Under the pieces are notes generated by a model that was not told the DNA's origin, ran no database searches, and worked only from the letters and a program-made list of their open reading frames with translations. Below, piece by piece: positions 34,832-42,638 of a stretch of 64,000 nt of DNA (position 1 is its first letter; every line of letters begins with the position of its first letter). The translations under genes and the position numbers were made by a program. Source of the DNA: JBOICV01 sp050740255 (GTDB taxonomy: Bacteria > Pseudomonadota > Gammaproteobacteria > Nevskiales > JBOICV01); the NCBI GenBank assembly GCA_050740255.1, contig JBOICV010000139.1:1-64000 (forward strand), given 5' to 3'.

Positions 34832-35329
34832 TCAGCGAGTTGCGCGGCGTGCGAAGACGGTCTGCTGGGTATCCGCTGCGCCCTGATAGGTGAGGGTGAT
34901 TTCGGTGAAGGCTTTGAGTGCTTCGCCAATATCCTTGTCCGCGCGCGGTTCGTAGGAATCGAAGCCGCAACGCTGCATATAAAAAAGCTGGTCGCGCGCC
35001 ACATCGCCCACCGCCCGCAGCTCACCCCGATAGCCTAGACGCTCCCGGAGCAGCCTGGCCTGGGTAAAAGCCCGCCCGTCACCAAAGGCAGGGAATTCAA
35101 GGCAGATTAATGGTCTATCAGTAATACTTAAAGTTATTTCTTCGATATCCAGGGTGTTGGGCACGCGCACGCCGACCTTGCCGGTATGCGCACGCAAACT
35201 CTCCGCCTCGTTCTGCCAGCGTCCGAGGGATACGGTGACATCGCCCTCCGCGGATAAGGGTGCGTCGTCCGCCAGGTGTAGCCAGTGATCCTCCACGACC
35301 CGCTGCTCGCGAATAATTCTAGGCGGCAT
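34832..35329 (-). CDS. DUF934 family protein, sulfite-reduction associated
   Basis: A 165-residue protein with DUF934 features: a middle ITDRPLICLEFPAFGDGRAFTQARLLRERLGYRGELRAVGDVARDQLFYMQRCGFDSYE. The family is almost always next to cysI and is thought to take part in sulfite reduction in bacteria that lack the CysJ flavoprotein. Its biochemical role is not established. It overlaps the cysI stop by 11 nt. No cysJ is present in this window. Confidence 0.88.
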   Translation of the reverse strand: MPPRIIREQRVVEDHWLHLADDAPLSAEGDVTVSLGRWQNEAESLRAHTGKVGVRVPNTLDIEEITLSITDRPLICLEFPAFGDGRAFTQARLLRERLGYRGELRAVGDVARDQLFYMQRCGFDSYEPRADKDIGEALKAFTEITLTYQGAADTQQTVFARRATR

Positions 35330-37046
35330 CGGCAGTCACCCCCTCGGCGCCCGCGTAAACACGGCTCTTAAAGGGCTCCATGCCAATCCGGCGATAGCAG
35401 TCCACGAAACGCTCGTCTTCCTCACGCCGTTCCACGAACACGTCGAGAATCTTGCCGATGGCGTCCACCACCTGATCTTTCGCCAGGGAGGGGCCGATAC
35501 GGTCGCCGAGGCTGGCGTCGTTCGCCGCCGAGCCGCCCAGTGTGAGCTGATACCACTCTTCCTTTTCCTCGCGCACCTGGCCGCCTTCCTTGATCTTCCT
35601 GATTTTCTCCACGCCCAGAATGCCGATGTGACCGACGCTGTGATGGCCGCAGCCGTTCATGCAGCCCGACATCTTGATCTGGATTTCGCCCAGGTCGTAG
35701 AGGTGGTCGAGGTCGTCGAAGCGTTCATTGAGCTCGGCCGCGATGCCGATGGAGCCGGCGTTCGCGAGTGCGCAGAAATCCAGCCCCGGGCAGCAAATCA
35801 TATCGGCCAGCGTGCCGATATTCGGCGTGGCCAGATCCTGCTCGCGCAGGCGCTGCCACAGCGCGTACAAGTCCTTATGCTGCACATCGGCCAGGATCAG
35901 ATTCTGGTTATGCGTGGTGCGCACCTCGCCAAAGCTGTACTGGTCGGCAAGATCAGCAATAACGTCCATCTGCTCGTGGGTGCAATCGCCGGGAGGAATG
36001 CCGGGCGCCTTGAGCGAAATGAACACAGCCTTGTAACCGGCCGCGCGGTGTTCGGCCAGGTTGTGCTTGGCCCAGGCGGCGAAGGCTTTATCCTCGGCCT
36101 TTTTCTGCTCGAAACTCTGGTCGCTCGCGGCTCTCGGGTCGTAAGTGAACTGGTCGAAGCGCGCCTTCATGCGCTCGATATCGGCGTCGGTCAGGCGCAG
36201 ATAGTCGTTCGTGGCCTTGATCTTTTCCCAGTCTTTTTCGACCAGCTCAGTGAATTTTTCCTTGCCCAGATCGCGCACCAGAATCTTGATGCGCGACTTG
36301 AACAAGGCCTTGGGACCGCGCTGGCCGAGCCGGTTGTAGACGCGCATGATCGCTTCCGCATACGAAAGCAGATGTTCGCGCGGTACATATTCCCTGATGC
36401 AAGGGCCGATAAAGGGTGTGCGGCCGAGTCCGCCGCCCGCATAGAACTTGAAACCCAGCTCGCCGGCCTCGTTCTTCACCAGCTGGATGCCGATGTCGTG
36501 CACGCGAATCGCGGCGCGGTCGGTCGCGGTGGCCGAAAACGCAATCTTGAACTTGCGCGGCAGGAAATTGAATTCCGGATGAAAGGTGCTCCACTGGCGC
36601 GCGATTTCGCAGTAGGGCCGTGGGTCTTCGATCTCGTCCTTGGCTACGCCGGCCAGATGGTCGGTGGTGATATTGCGTATGCAGTTGCCGCTGGTCTGGA
36701 TCGCGTGCATTTGCACGCTGGCCAGATCGGCCAGGATGTCCGGCGTCTCTTCCAGCCGCGGCCAGTTGTACTGGATGTTCTGGCGGGTGGAGAAATGGCC
36801 GTAGCCGCGATCGTATTTGCGCGCGATGTGCGCCAGCATCCGCACCTGTTTCGAGGACAGCAGGCCGTAGGGAATGGCGACGCGCAGCATCGGCGCAAAG
36901 CGTTGCAGATACAGGCCGTTACGCAAACGCAACGTGCGGAACTCGTCCTCACGCAGTTTGCCCGCAAAAAAGCGCGCGGTCTGATCGCGGAACTGCGCAA
37001 CGCGCTCGTCCACGATGCCTTGGTCGTATTCGTCGTAGCGGTACAT
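35319..37046 (-). CDS. cysI: Assimilatory sulfite reductase hemoprotein CysI
   Basis: A 575-residue siroheme/[4Fe-4S] enzyme reducing sulfite to sulfide. It has two ferredoxin-like half domains and two nitrite/sulfite reductase domains. The cluster and siroheme ligands are C419 and C425 (CPGLDFC) and C462 and C466 (CMNGC). RNGLYLQRFAPMLRVAIPYG near the N-terminus is typical of the proteobacterial form paired with DUF934. It is the first gene of a minus-strand operon that runs on into the molybdenum-cofactor genes. cysB lies upstream on the same strand, but a 111-bp gap separates them. Confidence 0.95.
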   Translation of the reverse strand: MYRYDEYDQGIVDERVAQFRDQTARFFAGKLREDEFRTLRLRNGLYLQRFAPMLRVAIPYGLLSSKQVRMLAHIARKYDRGYGHFSTRQNIQYNWPRLEETPDILADLASVQMHAIQTSGNCIRNITTDHLAGVAKDEIEDPRPYCEIARQWSTFHPEFNFLPRKFKIAFSATATDRAAIRVHDIGIQLVKNEAGELGFKFYAGGGLGRTPFIGPCIREYVPREHLLSYAEAIMRVYNRLGQRGPKALFKSRIKILVRDLGKEKFTELVEKDWEKIKATNDYLRLTDADIERMKARFDQFTYDPRAASDQSFEQKKAEDKAFAAWAKHNLAEHRAAGYKAVFISLKAPGIPPGDCTHEQMDVIADLADQYSFGEVRTTHNQNLILADVQHKDLYALWQRLREQDLATPNIGTLADMICCPGLDFCALANAGSIGIAAELNERFDDLDHLYDLGEIQIKMSGCMNGCGHHSVGHIGILGVEKIRKIKEGGQVREEKEEWYQLTLGGSAANDASLGDRIGPSLAKDQVVDAIGKILDVFVERREEDERFVDCYRRIGMEPFKSRVYAGAEGVTADAA

Positions 37047-37081
37047 AGCTTAAAAACGCAACCGTTCCTGAGGAAAGTCTA

Positions 37082-37150
37082 GTTCAGGGCGCGCACGATA
37101 CCACCCTGAACATATAAATAAAATGAATTTACAGCGATATCAATATGCCA
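37082..37150 (-). promoter_or_regulatory. Probable cysI promoter/leader region
   Basis: Between cysB and cysI lies an AT-rich stretch (about 37110-37150) typical of CysB-regulated promoters, followed downstream by an inverted repeat, GTTCAGGG/CCCTGAAC (37082-37111), with a 14-nt spacer. No exact -35/-10 pair is asserted. Confidence 0.35.
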
Positions 37151-37157
37151 GAACAGC

Positions 37158-38144
37158 CTAATAACGCGGGAGTTTGGCACTGAGCTGCTGCACCAGCGCG
37201 CGGTGCTCCTCGGGGTTGTGCTGCTGCTCGGCTTTTTCCACCAGCTTGTGGGTCAGATGCGGCGCGAACATGTGGATGAAGTCATACATATAGGCGCGCA
37301 GAAAGCTGCCGCGCCGAAAGCCGATATAGGTCGTGCTGGCGGCGAACAGGTGATGCGCGTCGAGCCGCACCAAGTCCTTGTCCTCGCGCGGGTCGTAGGC
37401 CATGTTGGCGACGATGCCTACGCCCAGGCCCAGTCGCACATAGGCTTTGATCACATCCGCGTCCACCGCCGTCAGCACCACATCCGGCGCCAGTCCCCGG
37501 GCCTTGAACGCCTGATCCAGCACCGAGCGGCCGGTGAAGCCGAAGGTGTAGGTGATGATGGGATATTTGGCGATTTCCTTTAGCGCCAGTTTCTTGTTCT
37601 TCGCTTGGGCCAGCGGGTGGCTGGGCGGCACCAGCACGCACCGATTCCAGTGATAGCAGGGCAGCATGATGATCTCGGCGAAATGTTCCATCGCCTCGGT
37701 GGCGATGGCGAAGTCCGCTTCGCCCTTGGCGGCCCATTCCGCGATCTGCGGCGGCGCGCCCTGATGGATGTGTAGTGTTACGCGCGGATACTTGGCCTTG
37801 AAGCTTTGTATCGTGGGGGGCAGGGCATAGCGGGCCTGGGTGTGGGTAGTGGCCAGCGTCAGCGTGCCGCGGTCTACGTGGCGGAACTCGCTGGCGGCGC
37901 GGCGGATGTTTTCGACATCGACCAGAATGCGCTCGGTAATCTCCAGCACCTGCGCGCCGGCCGGCGTCCGGTCCGAAAGGTGTTTACCGTTGCGCACGAA
38001 GATGTCCACGCCCAGCTCCTGCTCAAGCTGGCGGATTTGCTTGCTGATGCCGGGCTGCGAGGTGTGCAGGTGCTCAGCGGCATTGGAGATGTTATAGCCG
38101 CGTTTGGCGACTTCCTGGATATAACGTAGCTGCCGCAGGTTCAA
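37158..38144 (-). CDS. cysB: LysR-type sulfur regulator CysB
   Basis: A 328-residue LysR regulator. The N-terminal winged helix (about 1-60, MNLRQLRYIQEVAKRGYNISNAAEHLHTSQPGISKQIRQLE) and the substrate-binding-like domain, with TTHTQARYALPPTIQSF and the YPIITYTFGFTGRS effector loop, match CysB/Cbl. N-acetylserine or sulfate would be the ligand by family. It is flanked by its likely targets: cysI on one side, and a divergent TSUP permease and cysH on the other. The 100-bp AT-rich divergent region is a plausible binding site. Confidence 0.93.
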   Translation of the reverse strand: MNLRQLRYIQEVAKRGYNISNAAEHLHTSQPGISKQIRQLEQELGVDIFVRNGKHLSDRTPAGAQVLEITERILVDVENIRRAASEFRHVDRGTLTLATTHTQARYALPPTIQSFKAKYPRVTLHIHQGAPPQIAEWAAKGEADFAIATEAMEHFAEIIMLPCYHWNRCVLVPPSHPLAQAKNKKLALKEIAKYPIITYTFGFTGRSVLDQAFKARGLAPDVVLTAVDADVIKAYVRLGLGVGIVANMAYDPREDKDLVRLDAHHLFAASTTYIGFRRGSFLRAYMYDFIHMFAPHLTHKLVEKAEQQHNPEEHRALVQQLSAKLPRY

Positions 38145-38244
38145 GACCGGCCTCCATATGCAATCCGGTTCTTAAAGTATAGAGAATAATTGCTTTTATT
38201 CCATAAACATTCACGGTACTCTGCGCCGTTTTCAAGGACGGCAC

Positions 38245-39024
38245 GTGCTGACCTTCTCTCTCGCGGGTTTGGTAGTGGGCATTGCGGTCGGCGCCACTGG
38301 CGTCGGCGGCGGCTCGCTGATGACGCCCATCCTCATTCTCGGCATGGGCGTTGCTCCGGCGCTGGCGGTGGGGACTGATCTTTTGTACGCCTGCATCACC
38401 AAGAGTTTTGGCGTCTGGCTCCACCGTACACGCGGCACCGTCAACCTGCGCATCGTCGGTCTGCTGGCGCTGGGCAGCTTACCGGCCTGCCTGCTGACCT
38501 TGCTCTGGCTGCACGAGCTGGGCGACACCGAAATCAAAACCGTGTTGGTTACCCGTACCCTGGCGGTCGCCATCATTCTGACCGGCCTGGTCACGGTGTT
38601 TAACGCTGTGCTGCGCAAGACCGCCAAGGCGGAAGCAAGCACGGTGGTTCACTGGATGCACGGCCGAGCGCGCGCGCCACTTACCGTTTTGCTGGGCGCG
38701 GTGGTTGGCGTGAGCGTTACGCTGTCGTCCGTAGGCGCGGGCGCCATCGTCGCAACACTGCTGTTGATTCTCTACCCACGGCTGCCGGCGGTGTCGATTG
38801 TCGGCACCGATCTCGCCTATGCAATCCCGCTGACGCTGCTGGCGGGATTAGGGCACTTGAGCATCGGCAATGTGAACTTTCATATTCTGGGTTACATGCT
38901 GCTGGGCTCTTTGCCCGGAATTTATCTGGGCACGCGCTTCGGTTTCAGCGTGCCGGACCGAGTTCTCCGCCCGGTATTGGGCGGCATGCTGATCTTCATC
39001 GGTATACTTTTGCTCAGCAAATAG
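38245..39024 (+). CDS. TSUP (TauE/SafE) family sulfite/sulfur-anion permease
   Basis: A 259-residue membrane protein with about eight spans and the duplicated TSUP motif (VGIAVGATGVGGGSLMTPILILGMG at 12-36, and VVGVSVTLSSVGAGAIVATLLLILYP in the second half). The family exports or imports sulfite, sulfoacetate or thiosulfate-type anions. Placement between cysB and cysH suggests a sulfite/sulfate role. The GTG start is supported by AAGGA 7 nt upstream. cysH starts 11 nt after its stop. Confidence 0.86.
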   Translation: MLTFSLAGLVVGIAVGATGVGGGSLMTPILILGMGVAPALAVGTDLLYACITKSFGVWLHRTRGTVNLRIVGLLALGSLPACLLTLLWLHELGDTEIKTVLVTRTLAVAIILTGLVTVFNAVLRKTAKAEASTVVHWMHGRARAPLTVLLGAVVGVSVTLSSVGAGAIVATLLLILYPRLPAVSIVGTDLAYAIPLTLLAGLGHLSIGNVNFHILGYMLLGSLPGIYLGTRFGFSVPDRVLRPVLGGMLIFIGILLLSK

Positions 39025-39035
39025 GAGACCTCGGA

Positions 39036-39830
39036 GTGGTGACCACGGTACAGCCCGCTTTTGACGCCGGGCAACTGGCAAAGGCCGCTGCTGCGCTGGA
39101 GGTCCTGCGCAGAATCGAAAAGGACTATTCGCCGGCGACCCTGTCCTGCAGCTTCGCCGCCGAATCAATGACGCTGGTGGACATGATTTGCCGGCACAAG
39201 CTGGGCATTGAAATCTTCACGCTGGATACCGGACGTCTGCCTGAGGAAACTTACGAGCTGATGCACCGCGTAAAGCAGCACTACGGGGTGGACATCAAAA
39301 TCATGTTTCCGCAGACCGCGGTGATTCAGGACTTTGTTCGTAAGAACGGCATGAATCCGTTCCGGCCGGCGGGTGAGCAAATTATCCATATTGACGCCCT
39401 GCGGCGGACCGACGATACCGCCGCGGTGAAGGCAGCGCTGGCGCCCTTCATCACGATGCGACAGGCTTGCTGTGGAATTCGAAAAGTTGAACCACTGCAG
39501 CGTGCGCTGGCCGGAAAGAAAGCCTGGCTCACGGGTTTGCGGCGCGCGCAATCGGTCACACGCAAGGAGCTGCAACTGCAGGAGTACGACGCCGATCACC
39601 GACTGGCCAAATTCAACCCGCTGGTGGACTGGAGCGAAAAGGACGTATGGGCCTACGTGCATCACTTTGGCGTGCCGTATAACGAACTGCATGACCGTGG
39701 TTATCCCTCCGTCGGTTGCGCGCCCTGCTCGCGGGCCATCGCTATGGGCGAAGACATCCGTGCCGGGCGTTGGTGGTGGGAAGACCCGGAATCCAAAGAA
39801 TGCGGCCTGCACGTGCGTAAGAAGGGCTAA
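39036..39830 (+). CDS. cysH: Adenylylsulfate (APS) reductase, CysH family
   Basis: A 264-residue thioredoxin-dependent reductase. The CC pair in RQACCGIRKVEPL and the CxxC in GCAPCSRA are the [4Fe-4S] ligands that define the APS-using form rather than the PAPS-using one. The catalytic Cys is in ECGLH at the C-terminus. The P-loop-like region SCSFAAESMTLVDM and GLRRAQS are present. Start is a GTG with AGGAG 8 nt upstream. Odd feature: about 30 extra residues (PAGEQIIHIDALRRTDDTAA region) lie between NGMNPF and the CC motif, where most family members have only a short link. Confidence 0.93.
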   Translation: MVTTVQPAFDAGQLAKAAAALEVLRRIEKDYSPATLSCSFAAESMTLVDMICRHKLGIEIFTLDTGRLPEETYELMHRVKQHYGVDIKIMFPQTAVIQDFVRKNGMNPFRPAGEQIIHIDALRRTDDTAAVKAALAPFITMRQACCGIRKVEPLQRALAGKKAWLTGLRRAQSVTRKELQLQEYDADHRLAKFNPLVDWSEKDVWAYVHHFGVPYNELHDRGYPSVGCAPCSRAIAMGEDIRAGRWWWEDPESKECGLHVRKKG

Positions 39831-39840
39831 GCCCGAACCG

Positions 39841-39904
39841 TTCGTCCTGAGGTATCGAAGGACGAAAGCCCGTTCGCCTTTCTCTACATCAGGGCGAACG
39901 GGCT
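39841..39904. repeat. Two consecutive hairpins between cysH and cysG
   Basis: The first is TTCGTCCT (39841-39848) with AGGACGAA (39859-39866). The second is a perfect 12-bp stem, AGCCCGTTCGCC (39867-39878) with GGCGAACGGGCT (39893-39904). The first carries the CCTGAG/CGAAGGA wording of a common intergenic repeat. They may end the TSUP-cysH transcript, though no U-run follows. Confidence 0.6.
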
Positions 39905-39921
39905 GGATGTAAGCTGAACAC

Positions 39922-41313
39922 ATGGATTACCTCCCGATCTTTCTGCGCATTAAAGACAAGCCGGTGCTGGTTGTCGGCGGCGGCGAGGTTGCGCTGCGCA
40001 AGATCGAGCTGCTGCGCAAAGCTGGCGCTCGGGTGACCGTCGCCGCGCCGGAACTCTGCCCGGCGGTGCACGAACTGGCGCAGACTGGCGAAATTACCCA
40101 CCTACGTCGCAACTATGCGACCGAGTTGCTGGGCGATTGTGTACTGGTAGTTGCCGCCACCAATAACCGTCCACTCAACGCTCAAGTTTCGGCGGACGCG
40201 CAGGCGCGCCGCATTCCGGTAAATGTCGTGGACGATCCGGAATTATGCAGCTTCGTCACCCCCTCAATTGTGGACCGTTCGCCGGTAATCATTGCGGTCT
40301 CCAGCGGTGGCGGCGCGCCGGTGTTGGCGCGGCTATTGCGCGCCAGGCTGGAAGCGCTGATTCCCGCTGCCTATGGCCGGCTGGCTGCTCTGGCATTGAA
40401 GTTCCGCACGCGGGTAGCGGCAGCTGTGCCCAATCCCGAGCGTCGACGGCGTTTCTGGGAAGGCGTGTTCTCTGGCGCGATTGGCGAACGAGTGCTGGCG
40501 GGCCATGAAGCGGCGGCGGAGCGTGCGCTGGTCGAGGCGATTACTGCGGCGACCGATAAAGGCAGCGAGCCGCCGCAAGGCGAGGTTTACCTCGTCGGCG
40601 GCGGGCCGGGCGATCCCGATCTGCTTACGCTGCGCGCTCTACGCTTGATGCAGCAGGCTGATGTGGTGTTATTCGACCATCTGATTTCACCGCCCATCCT
40701 GGACCTGGTGCGACGCGACGCCGAACGGATTGATGTGGGCAAGCGTGCCGACAAACACACCAAGCCACAGGAAGAAATCAACGAGCTGCTGGTGCGCCTG
40801 GCGGGGCAGGGCAAGCGCGTCCTTCGGTTAAAGGGTGGCGATCCCTTCGTGTTCGGCCGTGGTGGCGAGGAAATCGAGCATCTGGCGGAAGCGGGCATCC
40901 CGTTCCAGGTCGTGCCCGGCATCACGGCCGCGAATGGCTGCGGCGCCTACGCCGGTATTCCACTCACACATCGCGATCACGCGCAGTCCGTCTGTTTCGT
41001 CACCGCGCATTTACAGAAAGATGGTGGTGTGTTGTTGAACTGGGACAAGCTGGTGGTGCCAAAACAGACGCTGGTCGTCTACATGGGCCTCAAGGCCTTG
41101 CCCATCGTTTGTGAACGGCTGCTGGGAGCAGGCATGGCGCCGGATACACCGGCGGCACTGGTCGAGGAGGGCACCACGGCGCAACAACGCGTGATTGTCG
41201 GCACCGTGGCATCACTTCCGGCTACTGCAGCTCAATCGGACATCCGGGGCGCCAGTCTTACCATCATCGGCACGGTCGTGACTCTGCGCGACAAGCTCAA
41301 CTGGTTCGGCTGA
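39922..41313 (+). CDS. cysG: Siroheme synthase CysG (trifunctional)
   Basis: A 463-residue protein. The N-terminal precorrin-2 dehydrogenase/ferrochelatase (about 1-150) has VLVVGGGEVALRKIELL, and a central dimerisation segment (about 150-205) follows. The C-terminal uroporphyrinogen-III methyltransferase (about 210-455) has VYLVGGGPGDPDLLTLRALRLM, LKGGDPFVFGRGGEE and PGITAANGCGAYAGIPLTHRD. It makes siroheme from uroporphyrinogen III, the cofactor shared by NirB and CysI in this window. All three activities appear intact. Confidence 0.95.
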   Translation: MDYLPIFLRIKDKPVLVVGGGEVALRKIELLRKAGARVTVAAPELCPAVHELAQTGEITHLRRNYATELLGDCVLVVAATNNRPLNAQVSADAQARRIPVNVVDDPELCSFVTPSIVDRSPVIIAVSSGGGAPVLARLLRARLEALIPAAYGRLAALALKFRTRVAAAVPNPERRRRFWEGVFSGAIGERVLAGHEAAAERALVEAITAATDKGSEPPQGEVYLVGGGPGDPDLLTLRALRLMQQADVVLFDHLISPPILDLVRRDAERIDVGKRADKHTKPQEEINELLVRLAGQGKRVLRLKGGDPFVFGRGGEEIEHLAEAGIPFQVVPGITAANGCGAYAGIPLTHRDHAQSVCFVTAHLQKDGGVLLNWDKLVVPKQTLVVYMGLKALPIVCERLLGAGMAPDTPAALVEEGTTAQQRVIVGTVASLPATAAQSDIRGASLTIIGTVVTLRDKLNWFG

Positions 41314-41325
41314 ACTAAGGCGGTC

Positions 41326-41409
41326 AAATCCCCCGTTCGGCGCTGCGCGCCTCTCCGCCCCCTTTTGTAAAGGGGGCAGCGGCCGCCGTCGGCGGTGGCG
41401 GGGGGATTT
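41326..41409. repeat. Intergenic palindromic repeat (AAATCCCCC...GGGGGGATTT type)
   Basis: An 84-nt unit bounded by AAATCCCCC and GGGGGGATTT, with an inner CCCCCTTTTGTAAAGGGGG hairpin and a GCCGCCGTCGGCGGTGGCG segment. It starts 13 nt after the cysG stop and shares its layout with the copy read through in nasA (28232-28296). Confidence 0.8.
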
Positions 41410-41493
41410 TGTTTTATGCCGCCTTCGCCCTGTCACGCCGTTCCTCGCGATGACCACGTCATTCCCGCGAACGCGAAGCGCTCTCGTAGTTTT

Positions 41494-41573
41494 GTCATCC
41501 TGAGCCCTTCGACAGGCTCAGGATAAATTCCGCGAAGGATCTGAGATTCTTCGTGCTACGCACTCAGAATGAC
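41494..41573. repeat. Intergenic repeat (GTCATCCTGAG...CTCAGAATGAC type)
   Basis: Ends GTCATCCTGAG and CTCAGAATGAC form an imperfect inverted repeat. Inside are a CTGAGCC/GGCTCAG hairpin and the words CGAAGGATCT and ATTCTTCG. The preceding bases (from about 41458, GTCATTCCCGCGAACGCG) look like the start of another common repeat. The 287-bp cysG-to-endonuclease gap is mostly repeat. Confidence 0.75.
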
Positions 41574-41600
41574 AGAACGCAATGCTAAACTCGCGCCGCC

Positions 41601-42458
41601 ATGGCGCGCCACATCACTCCAAGAAAGTTTTTTCGATGGTTCAAAACCGCACCGCTGCTGGGTACGGCCGCGCTCGCGGCATTTCTCGCCTGGAGTGTGA
41701 ACGAGCAGCGGCTTGCCGCGCCGCTGGTCTGGGGTGGGTTGCCGAAAGCTAACGCACGTGAGCTGACGCACGTATTACGTAATCCTGGGTTCACGGTCGG
41801 CTACTCGGAATTGCGGCGTAATCCGCTTTGGGTCGCGTACCGAGTCCGCGCGGTACGCAAGAAAAACCGCATGCCACGGCCGCGTGGCTTCAATCAGGAC
41901 TGGCGCACCCTCTGGTGGCTGCGTCCGTCTGGCTTTCGCGAGTATGGCTACGACCGCGGTCATCTGGCGCCCAATTACGCGATCGGTCAGCTTTACGGCC
42001 GGGAAGCGCAGTACGCCACATTTCGTTTAAGTAATATCAGCCCGCAATCGCCGGAGCTCAATCGCGAGTTGTGGCAACGGCTGGAGGAAATTGAGGTTGA
42101 CGATTTCGCGCCGCGCCTGGGCGAGTTGCAGGTGATTGCTGGGCCAGTTTTTTGGAAACCGCGTGAGTTGTTGCCGGGTGGTGTGGAGATTCCGGATGCG
42201 TTCTACAAAATTCTGGTGGACTACGATGCCAAAACGCCGCAGGCGCTGGCATTCGTCATGCCGCAACGTGTAAATGGTGGTGAGCCGCTAGACAGGTTTG
42301 TCGTAAGCGTGGGCGAAGTGGAACGCGTAACCGGATTGGACTTCTTCAGCAGACTTTCAGATGCACAGGAAAGCCAACTAGAGCGTGCTCGGCTCGACTC
42401 ACATTGGCGGCTGACTCAAGTCGCGCGCAAGCCGGGCAGGTACCGCGTAGGGGACTAA
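41601..42458 (+). CDS. Membrane-anchored DNA/RNA non-specific endonuclease (NUC1 type)
   Basis: A 285-residue protein with an N-terminal hydrophobic anchor or signal (about 17-36), then a beta-beta-alpha-metal nuclease domain. The catalytic DRGH motif is D118-R119-G120-H121 (GYDRGHLAPN), followed by the metal-binding Asn region SNISPQSPELNRELW. This matches sugar-non-specific endonucleases such as NucA and NUC1. It probably acts in the periplasm or outside the cell. It stands alone after a repeat-rich gap and before an IS element. No immunity gene of the NuiA type is visible beside it. Confidence 0.85.
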   Translation: MARHITPRKFFRWFKTAPLLGTAALAAFLAWSVNEQRLAAPLVWGGLPKANARELTHVLRNPGFTVGYSELRRNPLWVAYRVRAVRKKNRMPRPRGFNQDWRTLWWLRPSGFREYGYDRGHLAPNYAIGQLYGREAQYATFRLSNISPQSPELNRELWQRLEEIEVDDFAPRLGELQVIAGPVFWKPRELLPGGVEIPDAFYKILVDYDAKTPQALAFVMPQRVNGGEPLDRFVVSVGEVERVTGLDFFSRLSDAQESQLERARLDSHWRLTQVARKPGRYRVGD

Positions 42459-42524
42459 CGATTAGGTTATGGGGCGGCCACTTGTGACCACCATAGTAAG
42501 CATAGCGAACCACTTGTTAGCTTT

Positions 42525-42581
42525 TTAGTATTTGTTGCTTTCTCTGTTCTTCAGGAAGATCGTTGATGCAGTAGTTGATAA
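42525..42581 (-). pseudogene. 3' fragment of a GIY-YIG-like gene cut off by the IS element
   Basis: Read on the minus strand from the target duplication, this stretch gives LSTTASTIFLKNRESNKY and a TAA stop. It continues in frame the fragment on the far side of the insertion (43855-44101) when the IS and one TAA copy are removed. It therefore holds the last 18 codons and stop of the interrupted gene. Confidence 0.7.
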
Positions 42582-42638
42582 GAAGTGGCCCCATTTGTTT
42601 GGACAGGTTTTCGCATTTCTTAAGTGGAATCCTGCCGG

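Noticed and set aside
35628..37082. A 484-residue open frame antisense to cysI
   Set aside because: It lies exactly opposite a clearly real gene. Its composition (His, Val, Gln, Gly, Arg-rich) is that of a high-GC antisense shadow and no domain is visible.
41601..42458. Toxin-immunity or defence module around the DNA/RNA endonuclease
   Set aside because: No immunity gene, delivery domain or restriction partner is adjacent. The neighbours are repeats and an IS. A solitary secreted nuclease is the simpler reading.
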